A program made the position numbers and the translations under genes. The notes beneath the pieces are model-generated. The model had not been told where the DNA came from. It saw only the letters and a list, made by a program, of their open reading frames with translations, and ran no database searches. A stretch of 64,000 nt of DNA from Tianweitania sp. UT-5YL-CI-8. GTDB lineage: Bacteria; Pseudomonadota; Alphaproteobacteria; Rhizobiales; Rhizobiaceae. Shown here piece by piece: positions 35,215 through 44,652 of the stretch. The stretch spans positions 62,001-126,000 of the forward strand of contig NZ_JASCRR010000001.1 in the NCBI RefSeq assembly GCF_030010215.1, read 5' to 3'. How positions within the stretch are numbered: position 1 is the first letter of the stretch; every line of letters starts with the position of its first letter.

Positions 35215-35638
35215 GGTTTCGGCAAAGGCAGTTTTCTGATTTCGCGCACATTAGCACGGGGTGCAGACATGAACGAACTTCCAGCCACGCAGCCACGGTT
35301 GGACTGGCTGGTGCGATCGCCGGTGATGCGGTGCCCAACCCGTTCAATCGCCCAAGCTTCTTGATGTTGATGTGGATCATGTCGCCGGGATGCCCACCTG
35401 CGTAGGCAGGTGCGATGTCCTTCGGACGCGACAGCTCTGTACGCCTGAGAACCCGGCTGACGGTGGCGGGCGAGACGCCCACCTTTATGGCGATGCGCTC
35501 GGCCACAGCCTGGTTGGTCCGTCCCGGTATGACGTTGGGCGGGACGAGCGGTCGGCCATGCCTTTGCTGCCATCTGTCACCCAAAGCGCCATCTCCTCGA
35601 CGCAGAGGTGTGAGACAGGCATTCTTGTGGATGTTCAT
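35215..35638 (-). mobile_element. IS481-family transposase relic, frameshifted and internally deleted
   Basis: The N-terminus MNIHKNACLTPLRRG (starting 35638) is typical of IS481 transposases. VGVSPATVSRVLRRTELSRP and GDMIHINIKKLGRL follow in the same frame, but about 60 residues of the helix-turn-helix region are missing in between. The match then shifts to another frame (ERVGHRITGDRTSQSN, near 35340-35290) and again (GWKFVHVC, near 35265). The DDE catalytic core is lost. The relic begins just after the LOV kinase stop codon. Confidence 0.85.
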
Positions 35639-35754
35639 TCGGACCGTCCGGTGAGTGCTTAAGCAACCTCTTGAAAGCTCACAGCTAGTCGTCGATATGG
35701 GTCAAAACGCCAGCCTGTGCTAAGTCGCCATGCGCGAATCGAAGGAGTTCAATT

Positions 35755-35988
35755 GTGAACGACAAAACTGTAGCCGAAGCCATCGACAGCATCTATGCAT
35801 CGCTCCAATCCGACAATGCCGAGATCGACGCTCATATAGATTCACTCAAGGCAGCGCTCCATCGGGAGGGGATTAAAGAAGCGGTATTCGATCCGGTCAG
35901 GCTGGCACAGAACAACCGTTCGGGCCGCAAACTGATGCAGGCTTATTTTCGGCAGCGGGGAGTGAATGTGAAGTTTTCGGCCCAGTAG
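35755..35988 (+). CDS. Small hypothetical protein, 77 residues
   Basis: GTG start at 35755 with a good AAGGAG upstream. The protein is charged and probably helical: an acidic N-terminal half (EAIDSIYASLQSDNAEIDAH) and a basic C-terminus (NNRSGRKLMQAYFRQRG). It has no signal peptide or membrane segment. I do not recognise the family. It is isolated between insertion-sequence relics and is followed by a perfect hairpin, which supports a real single-gene transcript. Confidence 0.55.
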   Translation: MNDKTVAEAIDSIYASLQSDNAEIDAHIDSLKAALHREGIKEAVFDPVRLAQNNRSGRKLMQAYFRQRGVNVKFSAQ

Positions 35989-36191
35989 TGGCTCAAACTT
36001 TGGCTGTCCGAGCGCCTTGCTGCTGTGAACGACGACTGCCTCAGTCGTCGTGGCGCCGCCGTGAGAATCTGTCCATAGTGCCTTCCATCCCAAGGAATGG
36101 ATATCACCATCAAACCCCAGGATCAAACACCTGGGCAGGACCTATAAATTTGATTTGATCCGTGATTCACCGTTTCCAATTGGCGGCGATT
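35989..36191. other. Gap after the small gene, no gene seen
   Basis: It contains a perfect hairpin (listed separately) and no convincing open frame. It leads into insertion-sequence debris. Confidence 0.4.
36029..36051 (+). terminator. Perfect 10-bp hairpin after the 77-residue gene
   Basis: ACGACGACTG and CAGTCGTCGT pair without mismatch around a CCT loop, 41 bases after the stop codon. No T-run follows, so termination strength is uncertain. Confidence 0.5.
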
Positions 36192-36498
36192 ATAAGTGAT
36201 TTGTTTTTGCTGAGCGAGCTTCAGATGGCACGGATATCGCCGTTCTTCCCGCTGTCGCACGGAGCTCCCCGGGTCGATGACCGGCGGCTGTGAGGGCATC
36301 ATCTACGTGATCCGCGGCGGGCTGCAGCGGAACGACGCGCTGGCCGGTTACGGCCCCGCATAAGATACTCTACAGCCGTCTCATCCGCGGGAGCCTGATG
36401 GGGGTGTTTGACCGCATCTTCGCCGGACTTGCTGGAGAAGGACCAATACCCGAGCGCATCATGATCGACGCAACGCATCTGAAAGCACACGGCTGACC
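36192..36498 (+). mobile_element. IS5-family (IS427-type) transposase N-terminal relic
   Basis: The text SDLFLLSELQMARISPFF and HGAPRVDDRR starts at an ATA where an ATG is expected. After a stop and frameshift, GIIYVIRGGLQRNDALAGYG and then MGVFDRIFAGLAGEGP and ERIMIDATHLKAH follow, in at least two more frames. These are consecutive blocks of the IS5/IS427 transposase, up to the first catalytic Asp region (IDATH). The C-terminal half is absent. It is joined directly to an IS701 remnant. Confidence 0.85.
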
Positions 36499-36499
36499 T

Positions 36500-36990
36500 G
36501 CTTGTTTGCGGCTCGCCGGGTCCGCGTCGCGGATGGTCACAAGCGCTCGACAATCGCATGCAATGCATGCCAGGCGGTCTGGCTCGTCGGCAAATGCCGG
36601 TCGACTGGCGAGCAAAAATACTATGTGTCGAACTTGGCGGCCGACGCCAGCCTCAAGATGCTGGCCGCCACGATCAAGGCAAGGTGGATCTGGGAGCAGG
36701 CTCATCAGCAATTGAAGCAGGAACTCGGCCTCGACCACTTCGAAAGCCGATCGTGGACTGGATTGCATCGACACGCCTTGATGACCATGATCGCCTACGC
36801 CTGTCTCCAAGCCTGCCGCCTAAAAGCAGCGGGGCGGAAAAAAGAGTCGGCGGACCACCGCCTCAACCGAGCATGCCAGCTGTTAGACAAGCCATTCTCG
36901 ACCTCTTCAAGCAGTCGCTACCTCGAAGATGTCCTCACTGCCAAAAGATGCTCGCACACGCAGTCAAACCTAAACTGCCAACGTAGTGCT
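36500..36990 (+). mobile_element. IS701-family transposase C-terminal relic
   Basis: EQKYYVSNLAADASLKMLAA and TIKARWIWEQAHQQLKQELG, then LDHFESRSWTGLHRHALM, are typical of the C-terminal DDE region of IS701 transposases. The final block (QPSMPAVRQAILDLF, PRRCPHCQK) continues in another frame, and the switch falls at a run of six A bases at 36838-36843. The N-terminal half is missing. The element is dead. Confidence 0.85.
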
Positions 36991-37270
36991 AGGTCTCTGT
37001 TCAAGTCCTGCCCCCTTCTCGGCTGGGGCAGGCCCGTTGATCGGCGCTCCATGGCGTAGCCCACCATAGCGAGGGCGCAGCGGGGCCTTACATTGTAAGT
37101 GCGGTTCATCAGATATGCATAAATACATATATTATCTAAAAGCTATTTTTTGAATAATTGGTAATATCAATATTGACGCTTCGTCTTAGAGGTGTATAGA
37201 TTTTGAACTCTCTAGCCGCGACATTTCAGGTTCTGATGCTGCCGCCGGCGGAGATTCGGGAGGACATTTA
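36991..37270. promoter_or_regulatory. Leader region of the first oligopeptide-type ABC operon with an AT-rich palindrome
   Basis: A markedly AT-rich island spans 37105-37175. It contains an interrupted palindrome ATATG-N8-CATAT (37113-37130) and the word TTCATCAGATAT. It lies 140-165 bases before the binding-protein start and probably holds the promoter and a regulator site. No gene is seen here. Confidence 0.45.
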
Positions 37271-38788
37271 ATGACAGACTGTTTGAAGCGCGTTGCCGCG
37301 CTCAAGACGCTTATGCTCTCTGCCGCCATGGCGGTGATAGGAGGAGTCGCGCTCGCTGCCGAGGGTTCGATCGTGCTGGTGCTGCCTTCGGAGCCGACGT
37401 CCATAGACGCCTGCGACGACAGCACAAACGCCAATGCGCGCGTGCTGCGCGGCAATGTCGTGGAGGGGCTGACCCGTCTCGACCCAAAGACCGGCACTGT
37501 CGAGCCCTTGCTGGCAACCGAGTGGAAGCGCGTCGACGACAAGACCTGGCTGTTCACGCTGCGGCCCGAAGTGAAGTTCCACGATGGCGCGCCGTTGAAC
37601 GCGGAGGCCGTTGCCTTCGGCATCAACCGCTCGATGAACGCCGAGCTGGTGTGCCAGACCTTATCGCTGTTCAAGACCAAGACCACCGCGTCCGTTGAAA
37701 GCGACATGGTGGTGAAGATTGTCACGGAGGATGCTGATCCCATCCTGCCCGCGCGCATCGCTTATATCGACCTGCCGTCGCCTGCGACGCCACCGGCCGC
37801 GAAAACCGATACGCCGATCGGCACCGGGCCGTTCAAATTCGCCGGCCGCGACATGGGCCAGTCGATCACGCTTGCCGCCAACGACACCTATTGGGGCGGT
37901 GCTCCGGATTTTGCCGAAGCCAAATATGTCTGGCGTTCCGAACCGACGATCCGCGCCAGCATGATAAAGGCAGGCGAAGCCGATATAGCCATCGACATTC
38001 CTTTCCATGAGGCCGAGGGGCTTCCCAACGCTCAGGAATATGCCACCAACAGCGTCTTCTTCCTGCGGCCAATGCTGCGCAAGCCGCCGCTCGACGATCT
38101 GCGCGTGCGCCAGGCGGTCAACGCGGCCATTGATAAGGAGACACTGACTGAGGTTCTCATGGACCATTCGGGTGTGCCGGCCCAGCAGTTGGTGAGCCCG
38201 TTGATCAACGGCAACGTTCCGGATTTCGCCGGCACCGCCTACGATCTTGATAAGGCAAAGGCGCTGATCGCAGAAGCTAAGGCCGCCGGCGTAGCGGTCG
38301 ATACGCCGATCGAACTTATCGCCCGCAGCGATCTGTTCTCCGGCGTCAATGAAGTCTCGCAGGCGATCCAGCAGATGCTGCAGGAGGCTGGGCTCAAGGT
38401 TAACCTCAAGCCCGTCGACTCCGCGGCTTGGAGCCCCTGGGCCCGCAAGCCGGACTCGCTGGAGCAGCCGGCCAACCTGTTGACCGTCACTCATGACAAC
38501 ATCTCCGGCGACGCTTCGCTGTCCTTCCCGAACTATTTCAGCAGCGGCGGGCGGCTCAGCATGGCCAACGATACCGCGCTGGACGAGAAGTTGGCGAAAG
38601 CCGCCACGCTGGTCGGCAATGAACGCACCGCTGCCTATCGCGATATTGCGAAGTTGGCTTATGGCGACGAGATCATCATCCCGGTCGCGGCCCTGCAGAG
38701 CCGGCTGTTGACCTCCGACAAGGTGTCCTACGAGGCCAACGGCTTCACCGACGTCGAACTGCATCTGGCGGATGTGAAGAAGAAGTAA
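37271..38788 (+). CDS. ABC transporter substrate-binding protein, family 5 (oligopeptide/nickel/glycoside type)
   Basis: A 505-residue periplasmic protein with a signal peptide (about 1-28, ending VALAAEG). Family-5 landmarks are LVLPSEPTSIDACDD after cleavage, NVVEGLTRLDPKTGTVEPLLATEW, the DVKFHDG-like EVKFHDGAPLNAE, and GTGPFKFAG. GGGAGGAC precedes the ATG. Although named for peptides, family 5 also binds oligosaccharides and sugar acids. The enzymes in this operon (enolase-superfamily, Gfo/Idh and D-2-hydroxyacid dehydrogenase-like) favour an acid sugar or uronide (inference). Confidence 0.88.
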   Translation: MTDCLKRVAALKTLMLSAAMAVIGGVALAAEGSIVLVLPSEPTSIDACDDSTNANARVLRGNVVEGLTRLDPKTGTVEPLLATEWKRVDDKTWLFTLRPEVKFHDGAPLNAEAVAFGINRSMNAELVCQTLSLFKTKTTASVESDMVVKIVTEDADPILPARIAYIDLPSPATPPAAKTDTPIGTGPFKFAGRDMGQSITLAANDTYWGGAPDFAEAKYVWRSEPTIRASMIKAGEADIAIDIPFHEAEGLPNAQEYATNSVFFLRPMLRKPPLDDLRVRQAVNAAIDKETLTEVLMDHSGVPAQQLVSPLINGNVPDFAGTAYDLDKAKALIAEAKAAGVAVDTPIELIARSDLFSGVNEVSQAIQQMLQEAGLKVNLKPVDSAAWSPWARKPDSLEQPANLLTVTHDNISGDASLSFPNYFSSGGRLSMANDTALDEKLAKAATLVGNERTAAYRDIAKLAYGDEIIIPVAALQSRLLTSDKVSYEANGFTDVELHLADVKKK

Positions 38789-38821
38789 GCGCCAAATTCC
38801 GCAAGCTTCCCGCAGGTCGCC

Positions 38822-39739
38822 ATGTTGAAGTTCCTGAGCGTAAGACTGACGACGAGCCTGATCGCCTTGATGGGTGTGATGGTCATCGTCTTCTTTCTCG
38901 CGAGACTGACGGGAAGCCCCGCTTCCCTCTACCTTCCCGTCGATGCGACCGACGCCATGGTCGAGGCGTTCAATCGCCAGAACGGCCTCGACAAGCCGCT
39001 GGTCGGCCAGTTCGCGGATTTCGTCGTCAATGCGCTGCAACTGGATTTCGGCCAATCGATAGCCCAGCAGCGGCCGGCGGCAACGGCGGTTTTGTCCGCC
39101 ATGCCGCAGACCGTCCTTCTGGCGGCTATCGCCATGGGGCTTACGCTTTTGCTGGCGATCCCGCTCGGCACCTTCGCGGCACTCCGTCCCAACAGCGCGC
39201 TTGACCGGGGTATCACGCTGTTCTCCCTGTTCACCGCAAGCATTCCGGATTTCTGGTTCGCGCTGGTCTGCGTGCTGATCTTTTCGGTAAGCCTGGGCCT
39301 GCTGCCGACCTCGGGGCAGGGCAGTTTGTCGTCATGGGTGCTGCCGGTCGCCACCGTCATGCTGCATCCGGTCGGCGTCATCACACAGGTGGTGCGCGGC
39401 GCCATGCTGGAAACGTTGAATGCCGGCTACGTGCAGAATGCTCGAGCGCGAGGCTATTCCTGGCGGCGTCTGGCGTTTCGGCATGCACTGCGTAACGCCG
39501 CACTGCCGATCATCACGGTGGCGGGCGACCGTGCCGGCGGCATGGTCAACGGCGCTGTCATCGTGTCCGCCGTCTTTGCCTGGCCCGGCATCGGCAAGGT
39601 GCTGGTCGATGCGGTCTACAACCGCGATTTCGCGGTGATCCAGGCGGGTGTCTTCGTCGTCGGCATCGCCGTCATCCTGCTTAACATCCTCGTCGACCTC
39701 GTCTATGCGGCGGCCGACCCTCGCATCAGGGTCTCGTGA
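38822..39739 (+). CDS. ABC transporter permease (DppB/OppB-like), first system
   Basis: A 305-residue permease with six predicted helices. The N-terminal helix and the long periplasmic region with ...TGSPASLYLPVDATDAM are followed by the cytoplasmic EAA-type loop YVQNARARGYSWRRLAFRHA. It pairs with the DppC-like permease encoded one base downstream. It belongs to the operon beginning at 37271. Confidence 0.9.
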   Translation: MLKFLSVRLTTSLIALMGVMVIVFFLARLTGSPASLYLPVDATDAMVEAFNRQNGLDKPLVGQFADFVVNALQLDFGQSIAQQRPAATAVLSAMPQTVLLAAIAMGLTLLLAIPLGTFAALRPNSALDRGITLFSLFTASIPDFWFALVCVLIFSVSLGLLPTSGQGSLSSWVLPVATVMLHPVGVITQVVRGAMLETLNAGYVQNARARGYSWRRLAFRHALRNAALPIITVAGDRAGGMVNGAVIVSAVFAWPGIGKVLVDAVYNRDFAVIQAGVFVVGIAVILLNILVDLVYAAADPRIRVS

Positions 39740-39740
39740 C

Positions 39741-40676
39741 ATGGCCACGCAGAGTCTTACCCTGACCCCTCCACGTCGCCGCATTGCCGCAGACAGCCGT
39801 CTCGGCCTTTTGCTGCGCTCGCCTGTCGCGCTTCTGTCGGCTTTGGTCCTCGTCTTTCTGCTGCTCGTCGCCGTCATTGGCGCGCCGCTGCTGCAGGACC
39901 TCGCCAACACGCAGAATTTGCGGCTGCGCTTCTTTCATCCGTTCAGTCTCGAACGCGGCTGGGCCTATGTGCTCGGCGCCGACGCGCTCGGACGCCCCAT
40001 GCTGGCGCAGTTGATTGTCGGTGCGCGCACCAGCTTCCTGGTGGCCGGCGCGACCGTGGCGCTGGCGGCTACCATCGGCACCACGTTGGGCATGGTCAGC
40101 GGCTACATCGGAGGGGTCATGGATGCCGCGCTGATGCGCATCAGCGATATCATCGTCACCGTGCCGTCTCTGCTTCTGGCGCTGTCGGTGCTGTTCGTGC
40201 TCGAACCCAGCATCGTCAACCTCATCCTGGTCCTGGCGGTGGCGCGTCTGCCGATCTATCTGCGTGTTTCCCGCGCGCAGACGCTGGAAATCCGCGAACG
40301 TGTCTTCGTCGAAGCCTCCCGCGCGCTTGGCAAGGGGGCGGGCAGCATCATCTGGCGCGACATCCGCCCGCTCGTTGTGCCGACCGTTATGACGGTCGCC
40401 ATGCTCGAAATCGCCAGCGTCATGCTGGCGGCCGCCGGTTTGAGTTTCCTCGGCGTCGGCCTGCAACGGCCCGACGTTGACTGGGGAACTATCGTTTCGG
40501 AAGGGCGCGAATATCTGACGCGTGCCTGGTGGGCGACGGTGTTTCCAGGCCTGGCCATTCTCATCACGGCTCTGGCTGCAAACCTCCTGTCCAACTGGAT
40601 GCGCGCCAGCGGCGACCCGCTTCAGGCGGCTGTCATGGGGGCCACAGCGTCCCGCGAGGAGGCTGCGCGCCCATGA
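39741..40676 (+). CDS. ABC transporter permease (DppC/OppC-like), first system
   Basis: About 311 residues from ATG 39741. The DppC N-terminal domain (SRLGLLLRSPVALLSALVLV) and the signature LGADALGRPMLAQLIVGART stand before the transmembrane core. The EAA loop is FVEASRALGKGAGSIIWRDI. Its stop overlaps the ATG of the first ATPase gene. Confidence 0.9.
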   Translation: MATQSLTLTPPRRRIAADSRLGLLLRSPVALLSALVLVFLLLVAVIGAPLLQDLANTQNLRLRFFHPFSLERGWAYVLGADALGRPMLAQLIVGARTSFLVAGATVALAATIGTTLGMVSGYIGGVMDAALMRISDIIVTVPSLLLALSVLFVLEPSIVNLILVLAVARLPIYLRVSRAQTLEIRERVFVEASRALGKGAGSIIWRDIRPLVVPTVMTVAMLEIASVMLAAAGLSFLGVGLQRPDVDWGTIVSEGREYLTRAWWATVFPGLAILITALAANLLSNWMRASGDPLQAAVMGATASREEAARP

Positions 40677-41680
40677 CCACCGAGACCCTCATACGCCCCG
40701 CCGATGAGACCGTGGCCAAACCGCTACTGTCGATTGCCGGACTGCAGGTGCGCTACGGGCGGACGCACGCTGTGCGGGGCATTGACCTCGACATCATGCC
40801 CGGCGAGAGCGTCGCAATCCTGGGCGAATCCGGTTCCGGCAAGAGCGTCACCGGCAAGGCCGTGATGGGGCTGATCAACTCACCCGGAAAGGTCGGCGGA
40901 TCGGTCGAGTTCGACGGCATGCAGCTCGTTGGACGCAGCGAGGCTGCCCTACGCGCCGTGCGCGGTCCCGGCATCGCCATGGTCTTCCAGGACTCGCTCG
41001 ATGCGCTCAACCCGGTCTTCTCTATCGGCAACCAGATCATCGAGATATTCACGGTACGGCTCGGCTGGTCGAGGCGGCAGGCGCGTGACGAGGCGATACG
41101 GCTGATGCTGCAGGTCGGCATCGTCAATCCGGAAAGCCGCCTCGACGACTATCCGCACCAGTTCTCGGGCGGCATGCGCCAGCGCATCTGCATCGCCATG
41201 GCGATTGCGCTGAAGCCGCGCCTGCTCATCGCCGACGAGCCGACGACCGCGCTCGACGTCACGGTCCAGGCGGGCATTCTCAAGCTGATCAGCCAGTTGC
41301 AGCGCGACAGCGGGATGGCGCTGCTGTTCGTCACGCACGATCTCGCCGTCGCTCGTCAGGTCGCCCGCAAGCTGGTGGTGATGTATGCCGGACGCGTGGT
41401 GGAGCGCGGTCCCATCAATGCCGTTTTCCATCGAACCGCGCACCCCTATACCCGCGCCTTGCTGGGCTCCAATCCTGGATCGGTGAAGCACTGGTCCGAG
41501 CTCAAGCCGATCGCCGGCAATCCGCCCGACAAGTCGGCAGTGTTCACAGGGTGCGCCTTTGCGCCGCGTTGCCCGCGCGCGGTGCGCATGTGCAGCGATC
41601 GCGAGCCCGACTTCGTCACTGTCGCGGATGGCCGGCAAAGCCGCTGTCATTTCGCGCAGGAGATGTTCGATGGCCGCTGA
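40673..41680 (+). CDS. ABC transporter ATP-binding protein (DppD/OppD-like), first system
   Basis: A 335-residue ATPase starting at ATG 40673, overlapping the permease stop by four bases. Walker A is GESGSGKSV, the signature FSGGMRQRICIAMAI, Walker B LLIADEP. The C-terminal OppD tail has the cysteine cluster FTGCAFAPRCPRAVRMC, which in this subfamily can hold an iron-sulfur cluster. It works as a heterodimer with the next ATPase. Confidence 0.92.
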   Translation: MTTETLIRPADETVAKPLLSIAGLQVRYGRTHAVRGIDLDIMPGESVAILGESGSGKSVTGKAVMGLINSPGKVGGSVEFDGMQLVGRSEAALRAVRGPGIAMVFQDSLDALNPVFSIGNQIIEIFTVRLGWSRRQARDEAIRLMLQVGIVNPESRLDDYPHQFSGGMRQRICIAMAIALKPRLLIADEPTTALDVTVQAGILKLISQLQRDSGMALLFVTHDLAVARQVARKLVVMYAGRVVERGPINAVFHRTAHPYTRALLGSNPGSVKHWSELKPIAGNPPDKSAVFTGCAFAPRCPRAVRMCSDREPDFVTVADGRQSRCHFAQEMFDGR

Positions 41681-42479
41681 CACTATGGCGCGCACCTCCG
41701 TGCTGAAGGTCGAGAAGTTGACCAAGCATTTCGGTCAGGTGACCGCGCTCGACGCCATCGACTTCGAGGTGGCGGAAGGCGAAATTCTTGCCGTTGTCGG
41801 CGAATCCGGCTCGGGCAAGTCGACGCTGGCGCGCACCATCCTGCGCCTTCTCGACGCGAGTTCGGGTCGCATCCTGTATCGCGGTAAGGATCTGCTCGGA
41901 CTGTCGGCAGGCGGGATGCGCGCCACTCGTCGGCATATCCAGATGATCTTCCAGGATCCCTACGCCTCGCTGCACCCGCGCCGCACGGTCTTCGAACTCG
42001 TCTCCGAACCCTGGCGGGTACATGCCTCCGTCGCCCCGCGCCGCGAATGGCCGCACAGGGTGGCAGCGCTTCTCGAACAGGTGGGGCTGCCGCAGTCCTA
42101 TGCCTCGCTCTATCCAGCGCGGCTGTCGGGCGGCGAGCGCCAGCGTGTGGCGATTGCGCGCGCGCTCGCTTTGCGGCCGGATCTGCTGATCCTCGACGAG
42201 CCGGTCTCCGCGCTCGACGTGTCCATCCAGGCTCAAGTCATCAAGCTTCTGATGACGCTGCAGCAAGAGATCGGCTTCACCAGCATCTTCATCTCGCACG
42301 ATCTGGCGCTGGTGCGGCTGATTGCCGACAAGGTCATCGTCATGAACCGTGGCAGGATCGTCGAGCAGGGGCCGACACAGGCCATCTTCGACTATCCACG
42401 CGACGACTACACCCGCCTTCTGCTCGCCTCCTCGCCGGAGCTTGGCGAAGAAACCACGGCGGAGAAACAGGAGGCATGA
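41670..42479 (+). CDS. ABC transporter ATP-binding protein (DppF/OppF-like), first system
   Basis: A 269-residue ATPase from ATG 41670, overlapping the preceding gene. Walker [10 protein letters not shown], signature [15 protein letters not shown], Walker B LLILDEP and the switch HDLALV are intact. It lacks the long C-terminal zinc-type extension of some OppF proteins. It completes the importer. Confidence 0.92.
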   Translation: MAADTMARTSVLKVEKLTKHFGQVTALDAIDFEVAEGEILAVVGESGSGKSTLARTILRLLDASSGRILYRGKDLLGLSAGGMRATRRHIQMIFQDPYASLHPRRTVFELVSEPWRVHASVAPRREWPHRVAALLEQVGLPQSYASLYPARLSGGERQRVAIARALALRPDLLILDEPVSALDVSIQAQVIKLLMTLQQEIGFTSIFISHDLALVRLIADKVIVMNRGRIVEQGPTQAIFDYPRDDYTRLLLASSPELGEETTAEKQEA

Positions 42480-42481
42480 CG

Positions 42482-43498
42482 ATGCGGGTTCTGGTCGATT
42501 GGGATATTCCGACCGAGGAGCGCGCGGTGATCGAGACGTGGCCGAAGGAGATCGAGATCATCGAGGGCGGCAGCCGTCTCGACCACGCAGCCAAGCTGAA
42601 GCTTGCGCCGCAAATCGATATCCACACCGGGCTGATGCGCACCGTCACCCGTCCCTATCTGGAAGCGGCAACCGGTCTCAAGCTGGTGAACCTGACCGGA
42701 CATGGCGTGGACCTTCTTTTGCGCGACGGCATTCCCGATCTTATAGCCGAACGCTCGATCAAGATTGCCACCGCCGACAGCGGTGATATCGCGATTGCCG
42801 AACATGCCATGATGGCGATGACCATGCTGTCGCGGCAGGTGCTGCGAGCGCATGAAACGCTGGTGACGCGTGGCCGCTGGGACGGTAAGCGGGGGCCGGA
42901 GCTTTACGGCTCGACACTCTGCATCGTCGGGTACGGCAGCATCGGCCAGGCGACGGCGCTGCGAGCCGAGGCCTTCGGCATGCGGGTCGGCATCGTCACG
43001 CGCAATCCCGACAGCTACAGCGACCGGCCGCATGCACGCGCTTTCGCCTATGGCTACAAAGACATCGACGCAGCACTTGCCCAGGCCGACTACGTGCTGA
43101 TCACGGCTCCGCTGACGGCCACCACCCAAGGCCTGATCAACGCCGGCCGACTGGCTGCGATGAAGCGGGGGAGCTATCTCGTCAGCATCACGCGGGGCCC
43201 GCTGATCGTCGAGCGCGACCTGTTCGATGCCCTCAGGAGCGGACATCTGGCGGGTGCGGCGATGGATTGCTGGTGGCACGAAGAGGAGGACGGGTCTGGC
43301 CGCGACGGCTATCCGGCCGACCTGCCGTTCCATCAGTTCAACATGCTGATGACCCCGCATTTCTCGGGCACCACCTTCGGCACGCGGCAGCGCGCTCTTA
43401 CGCTCATCGGCGACAATATCGGCAGGCTTTTGCGCGGCGAGGTGCTGCGCAACCAGGTCGCCCACGACGATCTCAGGAAAATGGCAGCAGGCAAATGA
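42482..43498 (+). CDS. D-2-hydroxyacid dehydrogenase family protein
   Basis: A 338-residue protein from ATG 42482, chosen because AGGAGG lies seven bases upstream; ATG 42476 would be too close. The Rossmann motif is VGYGSIGQA (about 146-154). The conserved arginine is in SITRGPLIVE, and the C-terminal histidine in MTPHFSG. The acidic catalytic residue is probably one of the glutamates in DCWWHEEED, an unusual context. The family reduces 2-keto acids or oxidises D-2-hydroxy acids with NAD(P). It is co-transcribed with an acid-sugar enolase-family enzyme and is likely to act on that enzyme's substrate or product. Confidence 0.82.
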   Translation: MRVLVDWDIPTEERAVIETWPKEIEIIEGGSRLDHAAKLKLAPQIDIHTGLMRTVTRPYLEAATGLKLVNLTGHGVDLLLRDGIPDLIAERSIKIATADSGDIAIAEHAMMAMTMLSRQVLRAHETLVTRGRWDGKRGPELYGSTLCIVGYGSIGQATALRAEAFGMRVGIVTRNPDSYSDRPHARAFAYGYKDIDAALAQADYVLITAPLTATTQGLINAGRLAAMKRGSYLVSITRGPLIVERDLFDALRSGHLAGAAMDCWWHEEEDGSGRDGYPADLPFHQFNMLMTPHFSGTTFGTRQRALTLIGDNIGRLLRGEVLRNQVAHDDLRKMAAGK

Positions 43499-44652
43499 TC
43501 GCAGACAGGGATATGGAGATCACGCGGCTCGGCGTGCGAGTGTTCACATACACGTCCTTCATCCGCCGTGGCTTCGGCCATTCGCACCCTGCTCCACCCA
43601 ACGAGGCGCGGCAGACGCTGTTCGAGATCGAAACCCGCGGCGGCGCCAAGGGCTTTGCCTTCGGCGTGCCGGCGGATCTGGTGGAGCGAACCCTCAAGCC
43701 GATGCTGATCGGCGAGAACGCGCTTTACCGCGAAAAGATCTGGCAGAAGCTTTCGGAACTGCAGCGCGGCAACGGCTCGACCTTGTCTGATGCGCATATG
43801 GCGCTGGTCGACGTGGCGCTGTGGGACCTTGCCGGGCGTGCGGTTGGCCTGCCTGTGCAGAAGCTTCTCGGCGCTTTCCGAGACAAGATTCCGGCCTATG
43901 CCAGTACCATGTGCGGCGATGCCGACCTCAAGGGTGGCCTGACCAGCCCCGAGGCCTATGCTGACTTTGCCGAACAGTGCAAGGAGCAGGGCTATACCGC
44001 CTTCAAAATGCATCCATGGATGCCGCCGGTTCCCGGCGCGCCATCGGTCGACCGCGACATCGAGATGTGCGTGGCCGTTCGCAAGCGCGTCGGCGACGGC
44101 ATGCATCTGATGCTAGACCCCTACCACCAGTACAGCCGGCAGGAGGCCAAGAAGATCGGCCGCGCCATCGAGGAACTCGGTTTTCTCTGGATGGAGGAAC
44201 CGATGCGCGAGGCGAGCGTGAGTTCCTACACATGGCTGTGCAATGAACTCGATCTCGACGTTTGCGGGCCGGAAACCGCGCCTGGCCAGATCTGGACGCG
44301 CGCCGAATGGGTGAAAGCGGGGGCCTGCGATATCCTCCGGACTGGCGTTCTCGACGTCGGCGGCATCACGCCGATGATGAAAACCATCCATTTGGCCGAG
44401 GCGCATGGCATGTCGATCGAACTGCACCAGAACGGCGCCGCGACGCTGCAGGCGCTGGGCGCGATGCAGATTCCGGGACGATTTTTCGAACGCGGCCTGC
44501 TGCATCCGTTGATCGACTACACCAAGCGTACGCCCTGGCTCGCTACGCTCGAGGATCCGATGGACAAGGACGGCTTTGTCCATGTGCCCACCGGTCCCGG
44601 CATCGGCTGGGACATCGATTGGGACTTCATCGCCGCCAACGAGGTGAAGTGA
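43495..44652 (+). CDS. Enolase-superfamily enzyme (mandelate racemase/muconate lactonizing type), KxH subgroup, unknown substrate
   Basis: A 385-residue protein from ATG 43495, overlapping the previous stop. Landmarks are a capping N-terminal domain, Lys171-Met-His173, metal ligands Asp208 (LMLDPYH), Glu234 (MEEPM) and Glu260 (CGPET), and His311 in ELHQNGAA. These suit an acid-sugar dehydratase that abstracts a proton next to a carboxylate. A K-x-H in place of K-x-K marks a subgroup different from the Gci enzyme nearby. It closely resembles the protein encoded at 48941, sharing the same KxH, GYH/PYH, EEPM and NGAA pattern. The substrate is unknown. Confidence 0.82.
   Translation: MIADRDMEITRLGVRVFTYTSFIRRGFGHSHPAPPNEARQTLFEIETRGGAKGFAFGVPADLVERTLKPMLIGENALYREKIWQKLSELQRGNGSTLSDAHMALVDVALWDLAGRAVGLPVQKLLGAFRDKIPAYASTMCGDADLKGGLTSPEAYADFAEQCKEQGYTAFKMHPWMPPVPGAPSVDRDIEMCVAVRKRVGDGMHLMLDPYHQYSRQEAKKIGRAIEELGFLWMEEPMREASVSSYTWLCNELDLDVCGPETAPGQIWTRAEWVKAGACDILRTGVLDVGGITPMMKTIHLAEAHGMSIELHQNGAATLQALGAMQIPGRFFERGLLHPLIDYTKRTPWLATLEDPMDKDGFVHVPTGPGIGWDIDWDFIAANEVK

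Noticed and set aside
36500-37059. Intact transposase gene on the plus strand
   Set aside because: Only the C-terminal IS701 part is present. The last conserved block is in a different frame, so it cannot be functional.
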